Origin: Ceratorhiza oryzae-sativae
Taxonomy: Eukaryota > Basidiomycota > Agaricomycetes > Cantharellales > Ceratobasidiaceae
Length of the DNA: 64,000 nucleotides
Assembly (NCBI GenBank): GCA_030998015.1
Contig: JARWMV010000240.1
Location: 868,001 to 932,000, forward strand
Direction of reading: 5' to 3'
Shown here in pieces: positions 44,847-55,644 of this stretch. How positions within the stretch are numbered: the stretch's first letter is position 1; each line of letters begins with the position of its first letter. A program made the translations under genes and the position numbers. Below the pieces are notes generated by a model, which saw nothing but the letters and a program-made list of their open reading frames with translations, was not told where the DNA came from and made no database searches.

Positions 44847-47800
44847 CTATCGGCTCGCGAGCGGAAGCAACCCTTTTACAGTATGAACCATCGTATGGAA
44901 CGCTATTGGTACTGATTGATAGAGACCCCATGCAATCACGACTACAGACAGACCCAATTAGCAAAAGCTTGTACCAATTCGATAATCAACTTACTCAAAA
45001 GAATAGGAAGCCAGAATAATACAAGCATACGATCCTCTGCAAAAGAAAAACCACCACAGTCAATTCCGAGAAACAGTCTCGCAAACAAACCACTCACTCT
45101 TCAGCTTGCGCATCTTCTGACTATGATGGGTATACGCACGGACCTCCCGCTCCGTCACCTCGGTCGGGTAATACCCCAGTCGCCTCGCCATCTTGGCTCG
45201 CAGCTGCACATCGGCCAGCCCTGATGCGGCACCCTCGGGTTGCGGAGCCGGCGGGTAGGTCGTCGTCGTCGCCGCCGCCATCGCGGGCCGCGCGCCCGGT
45301 TGCGATGCCTGTTCTTGCCTGGCACCCAAGAACCCACGGAACGCACCCAGATCAAACGCGCCCTTTTCTGGCGTTTGCGGCCACGGAATCGTCACAGGCC
45401 ACGCGGGCAAGGCGGGTATGTCCGGCAGATTGATCTGCGCCAGCGGCCAGCCCTTTTGGGCAAACGTGCGATGGAACCACGTCGACGGGACTTTGGGCAC
45501 CTCGCCCAGGAACGGAGGCCGCACGTCTGAAATCGAGTCGAGCGACGGTCGAGAAGGTTGTTCGGCGTACATGTCATGGCCGCTCGCATCGTCGTGGCGC
45601 GGAGCATCAGCCTCGTCCTCGCTCTCGGCGTCTGCTGAGCGCCCTGCCTCGTAGTCGCTCACATCAGCCTCCACACCAGCCTCGTCGTCGTCGGCCGTCG
45701 CCGCCTCCAATAGAACCTCCTCTTCCTCCGTGTCGTCTTCCTCCTCGCTCCTCTCCAGCAACTCGACAATCTCCACGTTTCCACGTTCCCTCGCAACGTC
45801 CACCGGGGACATTCCACACGAATTCACAATCTCCGTATCCGCACCTCCACGTAATAACGCTCGTGCACACGCAAGCTGGCCTCTCAACGCCGCCAGATGC
45901 AACGGCGTTTGGCCAGTCGCGTCCCGAACGTCTGGGTCCGCACCACGCGCGAGCAGATCGGTCGCGAACGCGTCGTATCCAAGCACGGCGCACAAATGGA
46001 GCAACGTGTGGCCCGTCTCGTTTTGCAACGAGACTACGGTTCGGGTCGGGACCGAGCGCGAACCGACGTTGGGCACATCGAGCAGGGTCAGGAATTGGAT
46101 GAGCTCTTCTTGCCGGGTGGGGCCGGGCGCGACGTTTGCAGAGTCGATGGCCGAATGGGCTAACCGCGTGGCGGGAACGTTTGAATTCGTCGGGTTGGAT
46201 TGCATCTCTCCAACCGCGACGATCCTACGCGCGATATTGTACGGCTCCTCGCGACGACCCGTCATCCCCTGCCCAACCACGCGTAGCACAAGCTCCATCC
46301 TGCAGCACGCAGAACCACCATCAGCACTTGATCCAATCACCAAACAAACAAGCTACTCACAAGCTGCGATCGACCGAATCATCCTTGTACGTAAAGATGA
46401 CCTCGCGCTCGCCGTTCGCACGCGGCACATGCTCATACCCCTTGATCGAAACTGGCACGGCACCAGGTTGAGCAGCGGGTGGCAACAGACATACGAGCGT
46501 ATTCCCGCCCCAGGGCGCAGTCTCGGTCGCGACATAGTCCCCAAACTTGACCTCGTAGGAGCGTGTAAAGTTTTCGCCCAGGAGCGTAACTTCGATCCCG
46601 CCTTGCACAGGCCCCGTATTGGGCACCACCCGGCTGACGCGCGGAATAGGCGTTGGATCCGGCAGCGACAAGTCCATCGACTCGGGCGGCCAGCTGGCTG
46701 TCGCGGGTTCCCAAGCCGTAGGATGCTCGACATACATCGCAGGCTGAGCCCCCGGTCCAGCCAAATCCTGGAACGAGCCATCCCACATGCCCGCCGAGTG
46801 GTCAAACTGGTCTTCAAGCATTTGTGTATCCACAGGAGCGAACCGGCCACCGAGCCCGAGATCCAATCCGTTCCCTCCACCCAAAAATGCAGGATCGGCG
46901 TTCATCAACGCACTGAGCTCCAGCTCGCCTAATACCCCTCCGAGCCCAGTCCGCACGGGGGAATGCGATCTCGTCTGAACAGGCGAGTGGACCCTGGAAT
47001 GGGCCCTCGTTTGTACAGGCGAATGGATCCGCGAACCAGGGGTTTGTGGCCTCGTATGAACCCTCGACTGAATGGGCGAATGCAGGGGCGAAAGCAGCGC
47101 ATGACCATTGACCGGAACCATCCCATCTCCGAGCTGGAATGCATCGCCGTTGAGCATGGCAAACATCCCAGGCCCGGTCCCATTGAACTGCACCGGACTC
47201 TGGGGAGGGGGCGACATGTATCCCTGCGTCGAAGGGCTGCCGTAGCTTGATGCCGGGTTTCCGTTTCCATTGACAAAGCCGTTCGCCATGGACTCTTCCT
47301 TGACCGTCCCTCCCAGCCCCAAACTGCTCGCTCGGCTGGTGCCAGTACTCCTGGCATAAGGTTTTGGCATCCGATGTTGCTTCTTTTTGCGGGCGACACC
47401 TTCCTGTTGTTGCTGGTGCGCCTGAGCCCGAACTTGGACTTTTCGAGCGGTGGATTTATGATCATCGGTAATCAGGATGGGTGGAGTAATGCCTGTGCCG
47501 ACTGTCCGACCAGTGTGGTCTCGGAGGATAAATGTGATACTACGAAACGAGTGGTCAGCAAGGCCTAGAACGAGGAACCTAATAAAAACAAGCAAGTAGA
47601 ACCCCCAAGAATAGAACAGAAGCTCGAACCAAAAAAGACAAACTGGACCGCAAGGGTGTGAAATGAAAATGAAAATCCGCAAATCACCAATCAAAGATGA
47701 CAGCTCCCAAATCCGACGCAAAAAAGTCCCTCCCAAATTAGGAATAAAATAGACACGTACCAAAACCCGAGCTTTTCCGAGTGATGACGACAATAACACG

Positions 47801-49423
47801 TCAACCGAACCGGGAGATCAACTGTGCCGGTCTTGAACTCGAGCACGTCAGAGCAGTTGTAGAGCACGATCTTGTCGTCTTCCAGACCCGTACTCGGTTC
47901 AAGAGGCGAAGGTTCAGGGTCATTCGGACCTGGATTTCATGTGAATAAAAAAGAAATTGGAAACGAGAGAAAGGGGCAAAAAGGGGGATGTGGAGTAAAA
48001 GGGGGGGGGACAAGGAGGAAAAAATAAAACATACCCCTCCTCTTTCTCTCTGCTCTCTTTGCCTCCCGCGCTAGACATTTTTTACACGCCCGCGCGGCTG
48101 TATTAGGCGGAGAGGCAACATTAACCATTGTATGGAGCGTAAGCGTCTGCTCAGGCGTCGGAGCTAGAAAAAACTAAATGTGTCAGTATGCGAATGAACC
48201 AAGGGCGCAATGAATAGAAACGAGTAGAGAAGTATGCTCTCCCGGGAAAGGAAAATAGGGGAACCCGGTCATCAGGTCTCACGCTGATTCGCTCGTCATG
48301 GTTAGGCTACGGACACAGCATCGATACGCACTCGACAACACCCCAACAGACATAGAGCGAAAGGGCCAGGAACCCCAACAGTCTGAGAGCCCGCCGAGCG
48401 CCGTGGATACTCTCGTAATCCAAGCTCAGGCATCGATCCGCCCATGGCGAGCACGCGCCGAGCCAAAACTAGCATGCCGGTGAACGCAGGGATGTGACGC
48501 AAAGAATACGTCCCTGGTGCGCATGATCAAGAATCCAACCCATACAGAAATGGCACCAGGCATTCCCAGCAGAAATTAAGCAGCCGAGAATCGAGCAGCG
48601 CGCGCGGATAGAGAACCAAGAAACTATCATTATCCACGCGGCGCACTCACCAATCTTTGCGTCTTTGCGGCCTCTACGCTTGGTTGCTGAGCCGGCAGGG
48701 AGAGTGATATAATCCCAAGAGCCGACTGTGGGTGCAGTGGGATTGACATTGGGATAGGCAGATATTGTTTGAGCTGCGAGACGGATGAGCCGAAACCAAG
48801 AGTAGATGATAAGAGAGACACACGATGATGCCCAAATCGCTGATCCCACACCAAATCAATAGTAACTTTCAGCTGAGTCTCGACGCGCGACTTGGCCCCC
48901 TGGAGTGGTACATTCCGCACTCGTATAGGCAAGCTGGTTCCGTCCGTCAGCCTGGCGAAAAAATCAAGCGCCAAAACCACAACATACTTGATACATGTCT
49001 CCTTGGCGGGGTAACAACCTGACTGGGTTCTTCTTGCTGCAGCGACTGTGCTTGTTGTTCCGGTTGTTCGGGGTCCGGAACCGGGACCGAGGCGGGTGGC
49101 CGAGGAACAACGTGCGTGCGCAGGGGGGGAGGCACGTGGTACGTGCTCGACAGCACACTGTGCAATCGCTCGTACTGTGTGCTCGTGGCGGCCGGGATTA
49201 TCGGAGTCGCCGCACTGACCAAGTCCGTCAACGACCATCCCCAGCTGGTCACATCGACTCACTCGAACGCCGAATCATTGATGAACGCATTGAACAACGT
49301 CGCCTCTTCCAGTTCTTTGGGCACCTCCGACACCGCCGACAGGGGCACCGCGAGTGGCAGGTCCGAGCTCGACGGCGACGAGTCTGAGGATGGAGTGTTG
49401 GGTGACGACGACCGGCTCCGCAT
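44847..49423 (-). CDS. SPT23/MGA2-type membrane-tethered transcription factor (IPT and ankyrin domains)
   Basis: Yeast Spt23 and Mga2 are ER-anchored precursors released by ubiquitin-dependent processing to activate the fatty-acid desaturase gene OLE1. Signatures in order: a Ser-rich head with ATLFNAFINDSAF; LPIRVRNVPLQGAKSRVE; a Cys/Arg-rich motif CKKCLAREAKRAERKRR; DKIVLYNCSDVLEF; FRSITFILRDHTGRTVGTG; a Pro/Ser-rich region with H-S-P-V-Q-T-R repeats; the IPT domain (VVPNTGPVQGGIEVTLLGEN); ankyrin repeats (GHTLLHLCAVLGYDAFATDL; GQTPLHLAALRGQLACARAL); an acidic stretch; and KARR-type helix MARRLGYYPTEVTEREVRAY. The frame seems to stop at 45060. A GT-AG intron after LK (donor gtgagt) leads to DRMLVLFWLPILL and IVIAWGLYQSV, the expected C-terminal membrane anchor, stop at 44847. 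Start at 49423; an in-frame ATG at 49483 is possible. Confidence 0.88.
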
Positions 49424-49489
49424 CGTGGTCGAGAGCGAACGGCAGCAGTTGCACCGCCACGGAGTGATTACGTGTTTACTCAAGCGCCG

Positions 49490-51258
49490 GGCTCATCGAT
49501 CACAGGAATTCGCCATGGAAGACGCATGTATGCACCCGACCCTGGACATGCGCCATGTCCGGCAGCCAGAGGCAAACCAGGCAGCCCATCGCACGCGTTC
49601 GTCGCATCATCCTCACAGCTTTTCGCGTGCTTCCACGTTGTCATCCACCACGTCTGCGATTGCGCAGGTACCCAAACTCGCCGCCATGCCTGTTCATTCC
49701 GGATCCTGTCTCGCTATCCTGGTGACCTCGATGAACACAGGCTGCTCACGCTCGGTATTCGCAATAAACATGCGCAACACTTGTACTATATGCTAGTCAT
49801 TCTATTCGACTAGAGCCCCTGATTTTACTCGACTAGCCGCCTCGCGGATGCCCCTCTGAAGGTACTCAAGTCGGGTCGTCATGAGTAATCAAAAATAACA
49901 ATCTATAATGTCACTCACAATATCAAAACGCACTACTCGCATCACTCCTGAATTATGCGAAATTCCAACAACCGCTTCTTGAGGGAAAAAATTATCTCTT
50001 GGCACGGTCGCGAAACGATGACGTAGCTAAGACTTAAAAAGCCTTGGCTGCCATGATCGAGAAAAGGCAAAAGCTTGGCTCACCCCGCCCATCGTACAGA
50101 GGCAACGAGTCGCACTGATCGGTGCCACTCTCCAGAGCCGCGCCAGGTCGACCCTTGAAACACAAACCAAACAAATCGGCCACCGAGCCGGACAACAAAC
50201 TCGCCTGGAACTACCTTTAGAACATCCATTTACCCATGTAGTACTCACTCGACCTGCTCACCCCGAGGCACGTCGAAACATTCGTTTCAATCTAGAGCCA
50301 CTCCCCAACACCATAACTAGTCTGAATTTCGGAACCAGAATCAAGCTAGAATTCCTACAGACGTGAAGGGCTTTCTCGTCCGGTCTCACGAGAGCACAAT
50401 AGCGATTAGATGCGAGCACCCCAACACGAACCCATACCCGCCCCCACGAGAAGCACTAGCAACCGGTTTAGCCTCTAAGATGCTTGAATTTATTCGTCAA
50501 GACGGTGGACACGTTGGCGATCGAGAACAGCTTTCCGTCTTGATTGACACTAAAGCGCACCAGGACACGAAAAATCACGAGCAGACTCGTCTGCCGACGC
50601 GAGACATGAGATGCATGCTTTATAGACTCTCACGCAGGTTATGCTGGTGGAGCCGCCCACAGAAGCCATCGCATTACAAGCAGTTCGCAGAGGCCCGTCG
50701 TTGTCCCGATGTGGCAGGAGCCAATAATGTAACGAACATTGTGGTCGAAATACGATCTACTAAACGAACGCGGGGAACGATGTTCAGGTAGACTTTCGTG
50801 ATGGATTGGCGGCAAGCGTCGCTACGGCCTGACAAAGGGCTTGAAGCTCGTGATGAATATCAGGAAAAGAGTCGACTAATCACGAAATCAAGGCCACTGG
50901 CGTTTCACTCATAAATCTCAAGCCCACAGAATAGGCTTGAAACTGGGATGCGTACTTTGACAATGCAAACACCGGGAGAGGCCTGGATCGCTGTTGACGA
51001 CGAAGCGGACAAAAAATAGATTATTTCCTCGGTAATATTCGGACGCCTCAGATTGACTTGATGTTCAATCCAATGCTTGTCTTCACAAATGCGGACCCAC
51101 TCCGAGGACAGACTTAGATCTGTCGCCCTGTTAAGTCACAAGAGTGCAAGGCTAAACCGACTGGGATAGAGATCACAAACAACCCTTGCATTCCATTCTA
51201 CATTTCAGGCTACACATCGAGAACATCATGTTGAGAAGGTTAGATTCGTCGTCCATCG
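49490..51258. other. Intergenic, no supported gene
   Basis: A plus-strand frame at 50363-50791 (142 codons) has no recognisable domain or splice support. Otherwise short frames only. Confidence 0.45.
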
Positions 51259-52506
51259 CTAGGCCGGGAGTTTACAGATCAGACTATGACGGTGCCGGTT
51301 CGACGAAGTATTAAACGTAGAGGAACACCAAGAATGCGGACACGAATATGCTAAAGATCACCACAAAAAGTTAGTTTACAAACGTTCGGAGTTGAATTCA
51401 ATGCGTCTTACGAGCGATTCCCAGATGCCCATATAGATGCTCCTAGTGATCAGCGTGAGCTTCGGGGTATGAGGCAAGGCATAGTAAAGCTAACCCTTAG
51501 TACGATCGGCCGACGGCCGACACCCTTGCAATCCCTCACGGGGCACTCGAGAGAAGCCCTCGATGGCGCGAGGGTTCTTCGCTTCCGTTGGCCCTTGAGC
51601 CACTGGATAAACCTATCGACATCATCCTTGGTGGCGAGCACTCCATAATCTGGGACTGTTATTCCGAATATTCGTTCCCCAGGTGGTTGGAATAGATCAA
51701 CCGGAGGTAATATGTCGCCATGTCCGCGAAGAGACTGTTCGAGGTCCGAGTTTAGAAAGCCTTCGCCAATGAGAGGACTACCGTCCCAGTCGTGGAATGT
51801 CGGGAGATTGATATTATAAGTTTGATTGTTGGTTAAGCCCGGGAGCTGAGGCGCTACATAAATAGCTCGGGTCAGGAGATGTCTGCGGCAATTCATTTTC
51901 ACTCTTACTAGAGGGGTCGATCATCCCATTTGACGTCTCGACAAGACTATTATAAAACGTGACGCGATCGAGTCCCTCTACATCCGCATGTTGCCCAGGC
52001 GGGGGCGTTGAGGCAGCCCCTACCCCGGGGGCTTCACCTGTGTAAGATCGGGGGTTGACAAAGTAATTTCGTTCCTCTGGAACTGCATACAAAATACCTG
52101 ACTTGTCAATGTAAACGAACATCCGTGCATTTATGCATAATTTCAACTCACAGCATAGAGTTTGTTATTTGTCTCGGGTGCGGAGATGTATTGCTATAAG
52201 AAGCGTGAACTTCGACTCTGACTAAAACCTTCGATCAAACCCAACCTACGTTGAATGGTAATTGATCCATATTATATTCGACCAGTTCTTGGTAATCTAT
52301 TCAAAGCCCGTTAATGATTAACACGCCAGAGTAAAATAATTCGTAAACTCACTTGGGGCCTCATTGTTGTGTAGCCCTGAATTTGAGTTTGGATTGTCAT
52401 TGCGCACAAGCGTGGCAACTGTTAAATCAGTACCATTCTGGATTGAAAGTAATCCAAACTCACATATGCCTTGTGAGAATTCTATATACTGCTGCGTGTG
52501 ATCCAT
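51259..52506 (-). CDS. Putative C2H2/C2HC zinc-finger protein, copy A
   Basis: Starts MDHTQQYIEFSQGICEFG at 52506. A middle exon carries VYIDKSGILYAVPEERNYF, then a Pro/Ser-rich stretch, then EERIFGITVPDYGVLA-like sequence before a basic hinge (LKGQRKRRT). Two fingers close the protein. Finger 1 is C-x4-C-x12-H-x3-H (CPVRDC...HLYGH), split by a 52-nt GT-AG intron (51494-51443). Finger 2 is C-x4-C-x12-H-x3-C (CPHSWC...HSLIC). Stop TAG at 51259. The same architecture and intron site recur in the gene at 53496. A DNA-binding role is likely from the fingers; targets are unknown. Some 5' exon borders are approximate. Confidence 0.7.
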
Positions 52507-53495
52507 GATGCAACGATCTATATATGCGGCCGCAAACGATCAGCGCAAGCCAGGAACGTGAATGGGATGGCGGAAACGAACCCAAATTCGATCGGTTGCT
52601 TCGCACGAAGGCGAGGGCGGTGTATATAGAAATCTCCCGAAGGGAGGATACGAATTGAGGTTGGAGGTGTGTCTCTTTGTTCTTCAAGTCCTCTCAAGGC
52701 AGAGGACAATATGAGAACGGATACGTGTAGCAGTGTGTCGGGGACGATAGTTTATATACCTCGCAAGCCACAAAAATGGATGGGCGCCTTGTTAAGCTCG
52801 TCAATCACCTGTCCAGCTTTTGCCTAGCTTGCGCCAATCCCGAAGGAGAGACATGCTTTGGTGCATACACGTGGTGATGAAGTTTATTACATAATGATCG
52901 CTGGTGGGATGAGTCGCCTTGCTTTGGAATGCTCTCGCCCCTTTGTATATATTTCTTTCGCGTGAAGACTGAAACATTGTCTGGGCGGGTGATATTCAAG
53001 GGCTGTCGCTGATTTCGTGAGGATATACTTTATATCATAGCACACGTGTATACTCTTAGATCCGCCTCTTGAGGTACGGAGATTGCGCGGGTTTCTGAAT
53101 CGACCTATACCATCCTGCTGTTCCCTATTTATATACTATCGATTGCTCGCTCGAGAAATCGGCGCAATATAAGCGTTTAGGAGACGTTGTTTCATTTAAC
53201 AAAGTTTTGTATGAGTAGCTCGGTGGTGGATCCTGCGCCAACGAAACCGGGGACGGCATTTGACTTAGGGATGGCCTGGCGCGGAATGATTGGCGATTGG
53301 AAGCGCTCGCCACCCCTGGCCCGCCAATCATGTATGATAGCACCATATATGGCTTGATAGTTCTGGCCATATCACTCGTTTCCGTGGTCCGAGACAATAA
53401 CGGAAACAATAGGACCAAAGGTCCAAGATCACTATTGCAAAACGATAGTTACAGGGGCAAAGTATGATGCGACACATCTCGATACGTTTCTCCAT
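52507..53495. other. Intergenic between the two zinc-finger genes
   Basis: It contains several TATATA-like runs (for example near 52515 and 52620) upstream of copy A. No gene seen. Confidence 0.5.
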
Positions 53496-54911
53496 CTACT
53501 TGGGGGACACGGTTGGTTCCGGGCGGAAGCGGCATGTCTTGATGTGCCGAGCTCGGTTCGACGACGTACTAAGTAATGAGGTACATCCGACATTGGGACA
53601 TTTGACTAGTCGCGGCCTCAGGTTACTCCTGTCATATCAATACCATCACCCCCACGATAGCATACCTGTCACCCTTAGATGCGAATACATATGCTCCTGG
53701 ATATAACGATAGTAAACACCAAGCCTATAATTTCATTTTTTAACTAGCCTTTAGCACATATGGGCGACGGTGGGCCGGTAGATCGCGGCAACTCTCAAAC
53801 GGACATATGAGAGGAGGTTTCGTCGCTTTGCCTCTGGGCTTGCGTTGAGTTTTGAGGGATGCGACGTAGGAGTCGATCCCGTTTTTCGTGCTCAGGGGAG
53901 CATTTGCTAAGGTGCTGAGACTATTGGTCAAATGTTAAAGGGCAAATGTGCCGTGCTTCAAATCGCTAAAATACCATTACCCGTGCGAATCGATGTCAGG
54001 CACACTGAATTCACCCGCAGCAGGCACCGAGTTTGTAGCCATAACGGATGATTGAACTTTATTGTATTAATAGATGATTCAGACCAGAACTTTGGGGTGG
54101 GTATCGGGCGTGGTGCTCAAGCTTACCGAAATTTGGGCTTGGATTGTCGCTTTCCCCTGTATGCGGACTACTTTCAACAGGCGCTTCGGTTGAGTATTGA
54201 GTCATCAGCTCGCGTTGTGTTATAGTGTTAGCTAAACATGGTACAATTTTGAGGCTTGTCCATGCGGCGTCTTCGTTGTCGTAGACGTGTTTGCGCGTAT
54301 ATTTGATAGTGTTCATTTCTTCCTGAATAGAGTACAGGTGTCCTATGTGGTCGACGTGAAATACGAGACCGCCAATCTGGAAGTTTGAGTTTGGTTGGAT
54401 TGCGCCGGAGGGAGTCGTGCTGGGGACTAGTGGATCCAGTTCTTGGTATAACTGAATGATGCCGTCGGCACCGTGCCGAAAAATGTTCCCAAAAACGGTA
54501 AAGAAGCTATCTGTATGCATGCGCGGGTTAGCACCAGACAATCAACATCTAATGTAGAAAATAGAGCGACCTTGGCCAGAGGTAGAGAGTATGATGTTCT
54601 AGTCGAACAGAATTTAGCCCCCCGAATGCTCGCGTTCAATATTTCGAAGGGACCTACATCTGCGGAGGGGCCGCTAGGTGGCGTCGCCACACATAAGTAA
54701 TCTGCAGAAGATTTCAGTAATTCTACACATCAAATTCGAAAGACATACCAAATGTATCGGTGAGTATGGTTGCAAAGGATAATCTACATCCCAAGATTGA
54801 GTCTGGATCGTCATTGTGTTGAGATTGCGATGCTATAAACCCGGCATCGCATGCGCATAGTGGAGCCCCCGACTCGCTGGCGAGTACGGGAGCATCATGG
54901 GACCCTTGCAA
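53496..54911 (-). CDS. Putative C2H2/C2HC zinc-finger protein, copy B (5' end unresolved)
   Basis: Paralogue of the copy at 51259. The shared middle motif is FHVDHIGHLYSIQEEMN (versus VYIDKSGILYAVPEERN in A). The basic hinge KTQRKPRGKATKP precedes finger 1, C-x4-C-x14-H-x3-H (CPFESC...HMYSH), and finger 2, C-x4-C-x12-H-x3-C (CPNVGC...HIKTC). It ends FRPEPTVSPK, stop at 53496. Finger 1 is split by a 52-nt intron at the site used in A, but its donor is GC (aag/gctagt) instead of GT. The upstream exon around 54723-54911 contains HNDDPDSILG, matching RNDNPNSNSG of A. The true start codon lies upstream of 54911 or in an exon I could not place. Confidence 0.6.
53697..53748 (-). other. GC-AG intron in zinc-finger copy B
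   Basis: The exon ends GTG CTA AAG, the intron starts gctagt and ends atccag, and the next exon is GAG CAT ATG. The homologous intron of copy A is also 52 nt but starts gttagc. Using the nearby GT in B would create an immediate stop. Confidence 0.7.
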
Positions 54912-55644
54912 TGAATCCAGCTTGAAGGATTCTATTGGTTATTTAGCTATCGTCACTATCGCTCCGAAACGCAATATAAGCACGGTACCCTATAACTATG
55001 GCAATGAACGGCCTAGAGCCTACGAGGGAGGCTTTACCATGGACAAATATCTGAAAAATAGTGCAACCCAGTAGCTGAAATTGCTTGGGAGTATTTGACC
55101 AGGGCGTAGGCGGGGTGTCGGATGTGGCTGTCGTGGCTATGGCCCAGATATTATATTTGAAAATGATGGATTGGCGTGTTCGAGTCAGTGTGACTTCTCG
55201 ATTGGCGCATCTCATTGGTCTGTGATTTACACGTGTTGTTTATCTTATCAGGTCTTACCAGGAATGATATGTGTGGAATCGAGCCTGCTAGAAAGCTTCG
55301 GCTCGCGCGATGGGTAGTGTGGTGCACCTTAGAACGGACCTCGTTCCCAAGCTTCGGTAGCCGCCAGCATCGTATATACAGAACAGAGCCAAGCGGAGCT
55401 GTTCAAGGTCTGGGAGGACACTGTTCGTTGGCGAAGGTGCGACCGCGGCGGTCCTGTCTTTATGGCGCGAGCAGCCACGAGCATATAATCCTTCGTCACA
55501 AATCAATTTTCACTAGAATCATAATTGGATATATTGCCGTCCGAACAGATGGTCATAGAGTTAGAAATAGACAAATAGAACTCAGTAACAAGAGCGATTA
55601 AGACAATAAGATTAAAATAAACCGGTCCGGTACGAACGAAGAGA
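54912..55644. other. Upstream of zinc-finger copy B, unresolved
   Basis: A minus frame (54943-55215) could be an early exon of copy B, but I could not link it. A plus frame at 55215-55601 has no support. Confidence 0.35.

Noticed and set aside
45060..45062. TGA taken as the end of the SPT23/MGA2-like protein
   Set aside because: Removing a good GT-AG intron just before it yields the family's C-terminal membrane anchor, so this stop is intronic.
49116..49796. 226-codon plus-strand frame
   Set aside because: It is antisense to the first exons of the SPT23/MGA2-like gene, whose minus-strand frame and splicing are well supported.
50363..50791. 142-codon plus-strand frame downstream of a plausible ATG
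   Set aside because: No homology, low-complexity-free but unremarkable composition, no introns or promoter signal; too weak to call.
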